From the NCBI GenBank assembly GCA_028288705.1, contig JAQBNH010000011.1, positions 62,001 through 126,000 on the forward strand: 64,000 nucleotides of DNA, read 5' to 3'. Under the pieces are notes generated by a model. It was not told the origin of the DNA, did not search any database, and worked only from the letters and a program-made list of their open reading frames with translations. Source of the stretch: Ferruginibacter sp. Lineage in GTDB: Bacteria; Bacteroidota; Bacteroidia; Chitinophagales; Chitinophagaceae. This document shows, piece by piece, positions 19,089 through 27,301 of this stretch (position 1 is the stretch's first letter; each line of letters opens with the position of its first letter). The translations under genes and the position numbers were made by a program.

Positions 19089-21098
19089 TTAAACTTTCAT
19101 TTGCTGGATGCGAACCGCGTTGAAAATGGCAATGAGTGCCACGCCTACATCAGCGATCACCGCTTCCCACAATGTAGCAATACCACCGGCACCAAGCAGT
19201 AATACGATAACTTTTACAACCATGGCGATGATGATATTTTGCCATACGATCCTGCGTGTAATTTTTCCTATGTTGATTGCGGTGACAATCTTTGAGGGTT
19301 CATCATTTTGAATAACGATATCGGCGGTTTCAATCGTGGCATCACTGCCCAGGCCGCCCATCGCGATCCCTGCATCTGCTAAAGCCACAACAGGCGCATC
19401 GTTCACGCCATCACCTACGAATGCGATATGATTGCCCGGCGCTTGTAATTGTTGCAATTTTTCCAGTTTGCCTTCCGGAAGTAAGTCGCCAAATGCCTGG
19501 TCGATGCCCAGTTCTTTTGCCACATGATCCACTACCGATTGCTTATCACCCGAAAGCATGACCGTTCTTATGTTAAGTTTATGTAACGCGTCGATGGCTT
19601 GTTTTGCATCCGGTTTAATTTCGTCTGCAATGCGGAGATAGCCGGCATATTCGCCATTGATCGCTACCATTACAATCGTATCCGACAGCCGGGTTAATTC
19701 CTTGGGAAAAACCACAGCAAACTTGTTCATTAGTTTGGCGTTACCCGCAAGCACTGCTTTATTGTCTATCGTGCCTTTCAGTCCATGCCCCGCGATCTCT
19801 TCCAGGTTTTCCACGGTGGCATGTTGAAAATCCTTTCCTGCGTAAGCGAGGATGGCCCTGGCAATCGGGTGGGTAGAATTCGCTTCCAGCGAAGCTGTTG
19901 TGGCGATCAACGCTTGCTCGTTACCGTCAACGGCTACCACTTCCTGTAAAGAAAAAACGCCTTTGGTCAAAGTGCCCGTCTTATCCATGACGATCATATT
20001 CAGTCGGCTCACGACATCTAAAAAATTAGAACCCTTAAACAGAATGCCGTTTCTCGACGCGAGCCCGATGCCACCGAAGTAGCCCAAGGGAATAGACACG
20101 ACGAGCGCGCAAGGACAGCTAATCACTAAAAACACGAGTGCCCTGTAAAACCAAACCTGGAAATTATAGTCACCTGTAAAAAAATAGGGAACCAGGCAAA
20201 CGGCGATGGCTAATGCAAAAACAATGGGAGTATAGATTTTGGCAAACCGGCTGATGAACAATTGTGTTTGTGATTTCCTTGCAGTGGCGTCCTGCACCAT
20301 TTCGAGAATTTTACTCAGCTTGCTGTCCTTAAACAATGCAATGACTTTTACCTCGACTAGTTTTTCCAGGTTGATCATCCCGGCGAACACCGCATCTCCT
20401 TTCATCTTTGTATCAGGCTTTGATTCACCTGTGAGCGCGGCCGTGTTGAAACTAGCAGTGGCAGTTTCCAACAAGCCATCCAACGCCAGCTTTTCACCAG
20501 GCTTTACGCGGATAATTTCATTAAGTGTAATGGAAGATGGATGCTGAAGCAGCGGCTGACCATCGCGGATGACGGTCACTTCCTCCGGCCTGATGTCCAG
20601 CAAAGCCTTGATGCTTTTTTTTGCTTTGTTAACCGCAGCATCCTGGAACCATTCGCCGATGGAATAAAAGACCATCACGGCCACCGCTTCGCTGTAGGAT
20701 CCGATGGCAAATGCGCCAACAGTTGCAACACTCATCAGGAAAAATTCGTTGAAGAAATCAAAGCGTTTGGCCTTCCGGAACGCGAGGTTTAACACATTGT
20801 ATCCCGCCAGTAAATAAGCTGCAACATATACCACCAGGTCAACAGGAAATGGCGGAATAATATGGAAGCCATATTCCATCACCAGCATCAGCACAAGGAT
20901 TGCCAGTGAAGACAGTAAGGGCCAATGGCTTTTCCAGCCGGCATCCGCTCCGCCATGATCGTGGTCGTGATCATCGTGGTCATGATCGTGTTCGTCGGCA
21001 TCTTGCTTCGTATTGCCATGACCATCATGATGAACCGTTGCAGCAGCGGCAACTGTTGCTGTTCCCTCGTTCCTTTTTTGCTCCGGCTGTTGCTGCAT
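19089..21098 (-). CDS. P1B-type metal-exporting ATPase (Zn/Cd type) with His-rich N-terminus
   Basis: Heavy-metal P-type ATPase of 669 residues. There is no N-terminal HMA domain. Instead residues 23-48 are packed with His and Asp (for example DEHDHDHDDHDHDH), a likely metal-binding tail. Core motifs are TGES (223-226), the CPC transport site (328-330), DKTGT with phospho-acceptor D372, the STHPIARAI His-Pro motif and GDGVNDAP. The last helices carry a Lys (VVKVIVLLLG) and an Asp (ADVGVALI), the signature of the Zn/Cd/Pb subgroup. Its start is 4 bases after the permease gene stops. It most likely exports divalent metal from the cytoplasm. Confidence 0.93.
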   Translation of the reverse strand: MQQQPEQKRNEGTATVAAAATVHHDGHGNTKQDADEHDHDHDDHDHDHGGADAGWKSHWPLLSSLAILVLMLVMEYGFHIIPPFPVDLVVYVAAYLLAGYNVLNLAFRKAKRFDFFNEFFLMSVATVGAFAIGSYSEAVAVMVFYSIGEWFQDAAVNKAKKSIKALLDIRPEEVTVIRDGQPLLQHPSSITLNEIIRVKPGEKLALDGLLETATASFNTAALTGESKPDTKMKGDAVFAGMINLEKLVEVKVIALFKDSKLSKILEMVQDATARKSQTQLFISRFAKIYTPIVFALAIAVCLVPYFFTGDYNFQVWFYRALVFLVISCPCALVVSIPLGYFGGIGLASRNGILFKGSNFLDVVSRLNMIVMDKTGTLTKGVFSLQEVVAVDGNEQALIATTASLEANSTHPIARAILAYAGKDFQHATVENLEEIAGHGLKGTIDNKAVLAGNAKLMNKFAVVFPKELTRLSDTIVMVAINGEYAGYLRIADEIKPDAKQAIDALHKLNIRTVMLSGDKQSVVDHVAKELGIDQAFGDLLPEGKLEKLQQLQAPGNHIAFVGDGVNDAPVVALADAGIAMGGLGSDATIETADIVIQNDEPSKIVTAINIGKITRRIVWQNIIIAMVVKVIVLLLGAGGIATLWEAVIADVGVALIAIFNAVRIQQMKV

Positions 21099-21102
21099 AA
21101 TA

Positions 21103-21717
21103 TCAATTTATAAAAAAAGAAAAAACACCGGTGGCGATTAGTATCAACCCGGTGATGATGCCGGCATTGTGTTCCCATTTATGCCAGTTAAGTTTGATCA
21201 AACCATTGTACACGATCCTGATCCAGATGAGCATACCTGTGATCGTAATCAGGCCATACATGGCGGCGATGCCCAATAGCAATGGCCAGCCTTTACTTCC
21301 CGCCAACAGGAAATAGCCTTCTATCTCCATGCACGGCGAAAGAAACATGGCGATCACCAGGCTGATAATGATCGATTGTTTTGATTTCGTTTTGATTTGT
21401 TCTTTGTTGAGATGGAAATGCTGGTGCGCATAATGCTGGCGAACAAAATAAAATCCCATTAGTACGAGCAGGGCAGGGCCAATAAAATGCGCAAATTCCG
21501 CCATATGCTCGCTGAGTTTTCCGCCGATCATTCCCAGGATAATCCCGATCAATACCGTGCTGATCACATGGGCCATCCCGGCAATAAAAGTAATACGGCT
21601 GGTTTCATTCAATGCCCAGCCTTCTTTTTTACCGATGGCAAGCACGGGCAGCCAGTGATTGGGGATCAATGCATGTAATAGGCTGATAAAAAAACTTCCA
21701 ATGATAATGCTGTACAT
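21103..21717 (-). CDS. NicO/RcnA-UreH-like membrane metal transporter
   Basis: Integral membrane protein of 204 residues with about six helices. Possible metal ligands lie in membrane or loop positions: H15 and H21 (LLHALIPNHW), H50 (GMAHVISTVLIG), a His cluster at 95-102 (HYAHQHFH), and C129, E131, E133 (SPCMEIEG). The pattern recalls the NicO family of nickel/cobalt transporters and related UreH-like proteins, but the exact family is not certain. It sits between an EncFtn-like ferritin (10-base gap) and a Zn/Cd ATPase (4-base gap), so a role in divalent metal flux is likely. Direction of transport is unknown. Confidence 0.7.
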   Translation of the reverse strand: MYSIIIGSFFISLLHALIPNHWLPVLAIGKKEGWALNETSRITFIAGMAHVISTVLIGIILGMIGGKLSEHMAEFAHFIGPALLVLMGFYFVRQHYAHQHFHLNKEQIKTKSKQSIIISLVIAMFLSPCMEIEGYFLLAGSKGWPLLLGIAAMYGLITITGMLIWIRIVYNGLIKLNWHKWEHNAGIITGLILIATGVFSFFIN

Positions 21718-21727
21718 AGGTTCAGAA

Positions 21728-22042
21728 TTATTCAGCAGCTTCTTCTCCTTTTTTACCCAGTTTCACAATATCGCCTTCCTGGAAAAGAATCGCTTTCAGC
21801 GTAACACGCCAGGCTTCTTTTTTCCGCAAAAGAAATTCCAGGTCCATTCCAAAATGTTTCATTTCTTCCTGCTGGGCATTTTCCATAATGGCTTTGGCAG
21901 ATTTGTCTTTTTCCAACGCAATGCGTTGTTCGTACCAGCCGATGGCTTCAGCTTCTTCCGTTAATGAAGTGATCATACGCGCAAATGTGCGTGTTTCGTC
22001 GGATAGTTCTTCCGGCGGTTCGTGGTATTGGTCGAATCCCAT
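21728..22042 (-). CDS. Encapsulated-ferritin-like (EncFtn) protein without an adjacent encapsulin
   Basis: A 104-residue protein that matches the two-helix EncFtn ferroxidase family by pattern. It has MGFDQYHEPPEELSDETR, then SLTEEAEAIGWYEQR, then QQEEMKHFGMDLEFLLRKK, then FQEGDIVKL. Aligned to the Rhodospirillum rubrum EncFtn from memory with an offset of two, the iron ligands E32, E62 and H65 fall on E30, E60 and H63, and W38/Y39 on W36/Y37. ATG at 22042 is preferred to an in-frame ATG at 22090, because the family begins near this point. The C-terminus (GKKGEEAAE) lacks an obvious encapsulin-loading peptide, and no shell gene is in the window. It probably oxidises Fe(II) outside a shell. 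Confidence 0.8.
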   Translation of the reverse strand: MGFDQYHEPPEELSDETRTFARMITSLTEEAEAIGWYEQRIALEKDKSAKAIMENAQQEEMKHFGMDLEFLLRKKEAWRVTLKAILFQEGDIVKLGKKGEEAAE

Positions 22043-22131
22043 TTTTATAGTTTTTAAGTTGAAAATATGAATGAAACCTTTTTTATTCAATATCGGTGCC
22101 GGTTTTCATCTCCTGCTATGGCTCCTGGAAA

Positions 22132-22509
22132 TTAATATTTCCAGATGATGAGGCAAGTTATGATGAACAGCAGCAAACTGTAAAAATATCGTGAAGTGAA
22201 CCTACAGTTTTGTTTGATCCAGCCGGCGATAGAAAGGAGAGGAACCAGCAGCAACAGCAGCAGCGCGGGCAGCCAGAGTATTTCGAAAACCGCACCTGCA
22301 ATTCCGTTTGCATACACATTGGTTATTCGGGTTGTTATCCAGAACAGCGCGTTTAAAAATGCCATCAACAATATCACCCGGCTCGTCTGTGGCCTGTTTA
22401 ATTGCAGCATTCCTGATTGTATGATGGTTGACAAATTTTTCAGATTATATATGATACGATTTCCGAATTTGGGAAAAGCCCGGACTAAAATACCGCCAAT
22501 AGTTCGCAT
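22132..22509 (-). CDS. Small membrane protein, unknown
   Basis: A 125-residue protein with about three hydrophobic segments (near 46-60, 70-95 and 107-123) and a basic N-terminal part. No motif is recognised. It lies 89 bases upstream of the EncFtn-like gene on the same strand, so it could share a transcript. The start is uncertain; internal Met codons near residues 34 and 49 are alternatives that would leave only the hydrophobic part. Confidence 0.45.
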   Translation of the reverse strand: MRTIGGILVRAFPKFGNRIIYNLKNLSTIIQSGMLQLNRPQTSRVILLMAFLNALFWITTRITNVYANGIAGAVFEILWLPALLLLLLVPLLSIAGWIKQNCRFTSRYFYSLLLFIITCLIIWKY

Positions 22510-22573
22510 TTGTAAAAGAAATCATACAATGGAACCGGGCATATAAATTTACCTTAGCCGCCGGGTTTGTTGT

Positions 22574-22581
22574 TATCTTTG
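22574..22581 (+). promoter_or_regulatory. Bacteroidota -7 promoter box TATCTTTG
   Basis: TATCTTTG matches the Bacteroidota -7 consensus TAnnTTTG and lies 43 bases before the ATG at 22625. No clear -33 TTG is visible at the right distance, so this is a moderate call. Confidence 0.45.
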
Positions 22582-22624
22582 CCGCCGTTATTTTCTTCCC
22601 ACAGGGAACCAAAATTTATCCTGC

Positions 22625-23035
22625 ATGAAATTTTTAAAATGGCTGGGCATCATTGCCTGTATCGTGTTGATCATCGTTTGTTTCCTGCCCTGGACCTACC
22701 ATGCCGATATCGATAAAACTTTTACGGGCTTTATTTCGGAAAAGGATAAGTACGGGAAACCAGGGAAGTTCATCATCTTCTTTTGCCTGCTTTCTATCAT
22801 CCTGCTCTGGCTTCCAAAAATATCAGCTAAAAAGATCCAGTTGTTTGTTGCGGGCGTCCTGTTGAGTTATGCGATCAAAACCTATATCTTATTTACATCC
22901 TGTTACAATGCTTATTGCCCCGAAAAGCGATACGGCATCTTTCTCGTACTGGCCTGTTCTGTCGTAATCATGATCGCGTCGATCTTCCCGGATGTAGACA
23001 TGACCGGTAAGCAAAAAAATAGGGCCACTAATTAA
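22625..23035 (+). CDS. Four-helix membrane protein, unknown
   Basis: A 136-residue protein with four hydrophobic stretches (about 5-25, 50-65, 75-95 and 105-125) and a short extracytoplasmic loop between helices 1 and 2 (TYHADIDKTFTGF). It resembles small uncharacterised membrane proteins of Bacteroidota. It has its own promoter-like box and is divergent from the preceding membrane protein. No function can be assigned. Confidence 0.6.
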   Translation: MKFLKWLGIIACIVLIIVCFLPWTYHADIDKTFTGFISEKDKYGKPGKFIIFFCLLSIILLWLPKISAKKIQLFVAGVLLSYAIKTYILFTSCYNAYCPEKRYGIFLVLACSVVIMIASIFPDVDMTGKQKNRATN

Positions 23036-23066
23036 AGCAGCCCATCTTTTTTAATCAACCCAACTA

Positions 23067-26066
23067 TCATTCAATTCTCGGTAGCGGCTTGCCGTTGAGC
23101 AATACTTTTACCGCAAAGTTTCCTTCATCTGTCAATATTTTATACATGCCCGTAACAAGTTTGCGTTTGTTGGCTAACTGTTGCGCCGTGCCGGTTTTTG
23201 TATTCACCACTTCCACGGAAAGTTCGCCTGCTTCAGGCAGATTTACTTCAATGCCGTCAGCAACGAGTGTATAATATGCGGAAGCCTGTTTGTTCCTAAT
23301 GCGCTGCGTGCGGGCATTGTATTCCACGATATTCGTTCCCGTTGCAGCGCCTGTAGCACCAAACCGCGCATTCACAGGAATGCCGCCCGTGCCGCAGGGA
23401 CCGATATAAGCCTTAAAGAAAGTGCCGTCTTTTATTTCAAATCCGGTAAGCAGATCCACATAGCCATTACTTTTTACAAAGATATCTGTGCCTGTTCCGC
23501 CCTGGCTGGTGGCCGTAACATTCGCTGTTGTATTCGCTTCAAAATATTGGGGCCCGTCCAGTACGCCTGCCACGGAAATAACATTATCGCAAACACTGTA
23601 ACGATCCGCGAGCCAGGCACCGCGCCCGAACGTACTCGCGTAGATAAAGCCATTTTCATTCACCCACATATCCGTAATTAGGGCTTTAGGCATGCCGGTA
23701 TAAAATGGTGTCCAGTCTGCCGCGCCGTCTTTGCGAAAGAAAACGCCGATCTCTGTTCCTGCGTATACACCTTCTGCGGCGACACATAAGCTATGCACCG
23801 GCACATTAGGCAACGACCCTGTATAATTCACCCAGTTATCACCGCCGTCAAGGCTGCGATAAACCTTTACATTGTCTGTGTAACCACCGAAGCTGGCATA
23901 AATTTCCAGCGAATTGGATGGCCATGGCTTGCAATCTGTAACGATTGGCGAACCGGCTGGCCAACCCGGTGTACCACTCTTGGTCGTCCAGGTCGCACCG
24001 CGATCATCGCTTCTGCGCAGGTTTGTTTTTGAACTGGAGCTGCCATATAAACGAGCGGTGTTACTCGGACAGGTGGTAATAAAATTATTCAGATCGAAGG
24101 CCAGCGTGGTGTAAGTCTGGAACCCGTCGTAGCTGCGGCGCAGGCTCGAAGAAGCGGCATACATCGTATCGTCATTGGAGAAGTCAATCGCAAATGGTGT
24201 GAAGAATGCTGTCGAACCAAGATTGGTAAGAGTGACTCCACCATTGGCACTCCTGGTCCAGCCATCATTATAGTTCGCTACTACATAGTCGCCGCTGCTG
24301 CCTTTCATCACCCCGTCAAAGCCATCACAACAATAAAAATGCCTCCAGGCACCAGAGGAAGTGCGCAGTTTTACACCATTGTCCTGTGCGCCCGCGATCA
24401 TTTCAATGCCATTCATTTCACCATTCCCATCGGAATCTTTCATCTTCATATGATAGAACTGCGTTCCTGCAAGGCCTGTAGAAATATTGGTCCAGGTAAC
24501 ACCGTCATCGGCACTGCGGTAAACGCCACCATCCGTGCAGGTATATAAATTATTATTGAGTGGATTGTATTGCACGTCATGAACATCGGGATGCACAAAA
24601 GCCGCGGCAGGTCCATTACGCTCCCGGTAAGTAGAAGAGTACACCATCGCTGTTCCGTTGTTGGCGCCATTGCTCCGCCACACACAAAGTCCCGCCGTGG
24701 CGATGATGCCCGCATTGGTAGGATTAACACAGATCGCGACGCCATAATCTCCAAGAGTGCCTGTTCCTGTACCTGCCGTTGTGCTGGACAGGATGTTTGG
24801 TGCATTGCTTTGCCTGTTAAACGTTTGGCCAATATCCGTACTCAGGTAAACGCCCGAAAACGTATTGCTCACATTTGATCCGCTCATTAAAGCATACACA
24901 TAAGTTGATTGAACACTTAAATTATTTCCCCTCACCCCAAGATCAATCCTTGAAGGAGCCGGGCTGGGAGCGGGGCTGATCGTACTGCTGGTCCACGTAC
25001 CGGTGCGGCCGCCATCGCTGCTCACCTGGATGGCTGTAGCTGTACACGCGTAAACTGTTGAATCATCATATGGACGAAACTCTACATCATAATACAGGCC
25101 GCTGCGCACCTGTGTCCAGTTGTTGCCGCCATCTGTGGTACGATAAACGCCCTGGCTGGTCGCCGCGAATAAATAGTTGCTGTTGTTTTGCGAAATAGAA
25201 ATATTGAAGCCCCGCAGGTTACCTGCGCCGGTGTACATATCTGCGCAACGCGTCCAGGTATTTCCGCCATCGGTACTCTTGTACATACCCCCGGTAACCG
25301 GAGACACATCTTCATTAAATACCAGGTAGCCTGCACGATGACTGTCCCCATCGCCGGTAAACACGTAAACGACATTGCCATTGGAATGTGCCACTTCTAC
25401 GCAGCCAACACCGGATGGCAATCCGTCGCCAATGGCCGTCCAGGACGCTCCGCCGTTTGTGGTTTTAAAAACACCTCCGCTAGGAGAGCCGGTGTACATC
25501 GTATTCACATCTGTGGGATGAAAACTGATCCGGTCCATACGCGCTACGCCCACGATATCGGCATACTCTGTTGCGGGTGTTTGCGTGTTTACAACTGTTC
25601 CACCATCGAAAGGGCCGATAAAACTCCAGTTGCCAAAACTGCGGTTAGCCTGTCCCGTGATGCCGGCTGTATGTGCTCCTTCCGTCGCCCATGAATTCGT
25701 GGCGCTGAGGGATTGCCGCGCATCCTGTAACTGTTGACCGAACCGCGCTTCCACTTGTTGCGCTGCCAGGTAATTTAATGCTTTATAGTTGGCCAGGTCA
25801 CCATTTGGCAGGAGCCTGCGCATTGCCCAGTATTCCCATTTGCGCCACCAGTCATAATCATTTCCTTCAAAATCATCTTCGTCATTTCCTTCGTCGGATA
25901 AATGTGCGCGGCCAAAATCATAGTATTGGTTTACTTCACGCATGACATCGGTGACCCTGGTTTTGCCCACCAGCCGCTGTAACAATTCGGGCGGACTATT
26001 TCGTTGCGCTACCGCAGCCAGGCAAAGTCCGCAGATCGCCATGATAAATAATAAAAGACGTTTCAT
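23067..26066 (-). CDS. Large secreted Asp-box (BNR) repeat beta-propeller protein
   Basis: Exported protein of 999 residues with signal peptide MKRLLLFIMAICGLCLAAVAQ. The central 150-800 region carries many Asp-box motifs of the form S/T-x-D-G-G-x-x-W: TTNGGASW, STDGGNTW, TTDGGNNW, SADDGVTW, SLDGGDNW and RSDDRGATW. This predicts one or two beta-propellers like sortilin/BNR glycosidases and photosystem-stability-like proteins. About residues 830-900 look like a Bacteroidota beta module (YFEANTTANVTAT to GFEIKDGTFFKAYI). The C-terminus ends in a beta-rich segment (GMYKILTDEGNFAVKVLLNG) that might be a surface-sorting domain. No catalytic residues can be assigned. Probably a surface or secreted binding protein. 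Confidence 0.75.
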   Translation of the reverse strand: MKRLLLFIMAICGLCLAAVAQRNSPPELLQRLVGKTRVTDVMREVNQYYDFGRAHLSDEGNDEDDFEGNDYDWWRKWEYWAMRRLLPNGDLANYKALNYLAAQQVEARFGQQLQDARQSLSATNSWATEGAHTAGITGQANRSFGNWSFIGPFDGGTVVNTQTPATEYADIVGVARMDRISFHPTDVNTMYTGSPSGGVFKTTNGGASWTAIGDGLPSGVGCVEVAHSNGNVVYVFTGDGDSHRAGYLVFNEDVSPVTGGMYKSTDGGNTWTRCADMYTGAGNLRGFNISISQNNSNYLFAATSQGVYRTTDGGNNWTQVRSGLYYDVEFRPYDDSTVYACTATAIQVSSDGGRTGTWTSSTISPAPSPAPSRIDLGVRGNNLSVQSTYVYALMSGSNVSNTFSGVYLSTDIGQTFNRQSNAPNILSSTTAGTGTGTLGDYGVAICVNPTNAGIIATAGLCVWRSNGANNGTAMVYSSTYRERNGPAAAFVHPDVHDVQYNPLNNNLYTCTDGGVYRSADDGVTWTNISTGLAGTQFYHMKMKDSDGNGEMNGIEMIAGAQDNGVKLRTSSGAWRHFYCCDGFDGVMKGSSGDYVVANYNDGWTRSANGGVTLTNLGSTAFFTPFAIDFSNDDTMYAASSSLRRSYDGFQTYTTLAFDLNNFITTCPSNTARLYGSSSSKTNLRRSDDRGATWTTKSGTPGWPAGSPIVTDCKPWPSNSLEIYASFGGYTDNVKVYRSLDGGDNWVNYTGSLPNVPVHSLCVAAEGVYAGTEIGVFFRKDGAADWTPFYTGMPKALITDMWVNENGFIYASTFGRGAWLADRYSVCDNVISVAGVLDGPQYFEANTTANVTATSQGGTGTDIFVKSNGYVDLLTGFEIKDGTFFKAYIGPCGTGGIPVNARFGATGAATGTNIVEYNARTQRIRNKQASAYYTLVADGIEVNLPEAGELSVEVVNTKTGTAQQLANKRKLVTGMYKILTDEGNFAVKVLLNGKPLPRIE

Positions 26067-26118
26067 TAATAGTAAGTTTTAGCAGTAAATAAATTAACAG
26101 GGATCAGGCGCCGGTTCG

Positions 26119-27129
26119 TTAATCTATCTTTTTCTCCAATGCAGAGACCCTTTGCGTTAATGCGGTATTTTCTTTTTTTAACTCGATCAGGTAGAGCGTC
26201 AGTTCCTCCACTTTCTCCAGTAATTTCACATTCATATCTCCAAGGTCGAAGCCTTCTTTTTCTACTTTGGCAGCGGGAGGAATATTGGCCAGGTGTCCGA
26301 AAGCTTTAATATGTTTTTCCACTTCTTCCAGTGGGGTTAACTGGTAGCCAGATCCGAAAACATAATCCGGCCATGCCGTGCTGTTTTGAACACGTGCTTC
26401 TTCGCAGATAATTTTTCCATCAACAGACAACTGGTAACCGGCCGCCGGCACGCTGGCCGAATTGCCAATGACCGTGAGCCCGTTCACATGAAATTTTGAA
26501 TTAGGGGAATAAGTACCGATACCGACATTCCCGAAAGTTGGTTGCATCACTACATAACGGTTGGAGGCAAATGTGCTCCAGAGTACGAGTGAAGTATCTG
26601 TGGCGAACACGGCACCGCCAAACGCACCGCCGGTGTTATAGAAGTTTGCACCTGAGCCTTCCAGGTTCAACGTTCTTCCCAGTGTTGGCCCGTTATAGCC
26701 AATGCTCATCTTACCGTCATCCTGGATGCGCATGATGGTATCGCCATTATTTTTACGCACTAAGAAGGTATTGGTCCCGGATGAACTACCGCTTCCATAG
26801 ATCTCAAACCTTGCAGAGGGCTGTACGATAGCAGGCAGGCCAACGCCAATGTTCCCGTTCTGGCGCATGTAAAGCCTGGTATTCTGAACAGCGCTGGGAT
26901 CTTCTGTCCTGAACAACAAATCCTGGCCACCATTTGTCGTTGTCCAGCGCCATTTATAATCAGCTCCGGGATAACCCAGTGATATTGTTCCCTGTGAAGA
27001 GTTGACAAACAAGTCGCCATTGCCGATATGGAGTTTATACAGTGGTGAGGCAACACCCACCCCCACATTTTGTGTAAATCCGGCAATTGCCCATACGCAG
27101 AGGCAGGCAGCGAGGAAGAATTTTTTCAT
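26119..27129 (-). CDS. Secreted tail-fibre-like protein with C-terminal coiled coil
   Basis: A 336-residue protein with signal peptide MKKFFLAACLCVWAIAGFTQ. It has short beta repeats of the type NVGVGVASPLYKLHI and NVGIGTYSPNSKFHVNG, usual for Bacteroidota proteins resembling phage tail-fibre shafts. From about residue 300 it forms a heptad-like coiled coil (VEELTLYLIELKKENTALTQ), which suggests a trimeric fibre. The segment PLEEVEKHIKAFGHLANIPP before the coil recalls intramolecular-chaperone regions of fibre proteins. It is encoded 52 bases upstream of the Asp-box protein on the same strand. Confidence 0.65.
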   Translation of the reverse strand: MKKFFLAACLCVWAIAGFTQNVGVGVASPLYKLHIGNGDLFVNSSQGTISLGYPGADYKWRWTTTNGGQDLLFRTEDPSAVQNTRLYMRQNGNIGVGLPAIVQPSARFEIYGSGSSSGTNTFLVRKNNGDTIMRIQDDGKMSIGYNGPTLGRTLNLEGSGANFYNTGGAFGGAVFATDTSLVLWSTFASNRYVVMQPTFGNVGIGTYSPNSKFHVNGLTVIGNSASVPAAGYQLSVDGKIICEEARVQNSTAWPDYVFGSGYQLTPLEEVEKHIKAFGHLANIPPAAKVEKEGFDLGDMNVKLLEKVEELTLYLIELKKENTALTQRVSALEKKID

Positions 27130-27301
27130 GAGATGAAAAATTTAATTGTTGAATAATTAAAAAAAAGGACGATGAATTTTAACCTGGATTCTCCGGGTTT
27201 TAAAAAGAGGTGCTCAAAAGTAGCTATTGGGCATACCATTGTCAATACGCCAAAAAGGTAGTTTTGGCATTTATTTTAACGAGCGGAAAGAAAAGGGGAG
27301 G

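Noticed and set aside
20900..21113. Plus-strand reading frames opposite the ATPase N-terminus
   Set aside because: They arise from the complement of the His/Asp-rich codons of the ATPase gene and have no support of their own.
21728..22042. Full encapsulin system around the EncFtn-like gene
   Set aside because: No HK97-fold shell gene of about 260-280 residues is found on either strand of the window, and the C-terminus lacks a recognisable loading peptide.
23067..27129. Prophage tail module (fibre-like protein plus a large partner)
   Set aside because: Both proteins have Sec signal peptides and Bacteroidota surface features, and no other phage genes are nearby.
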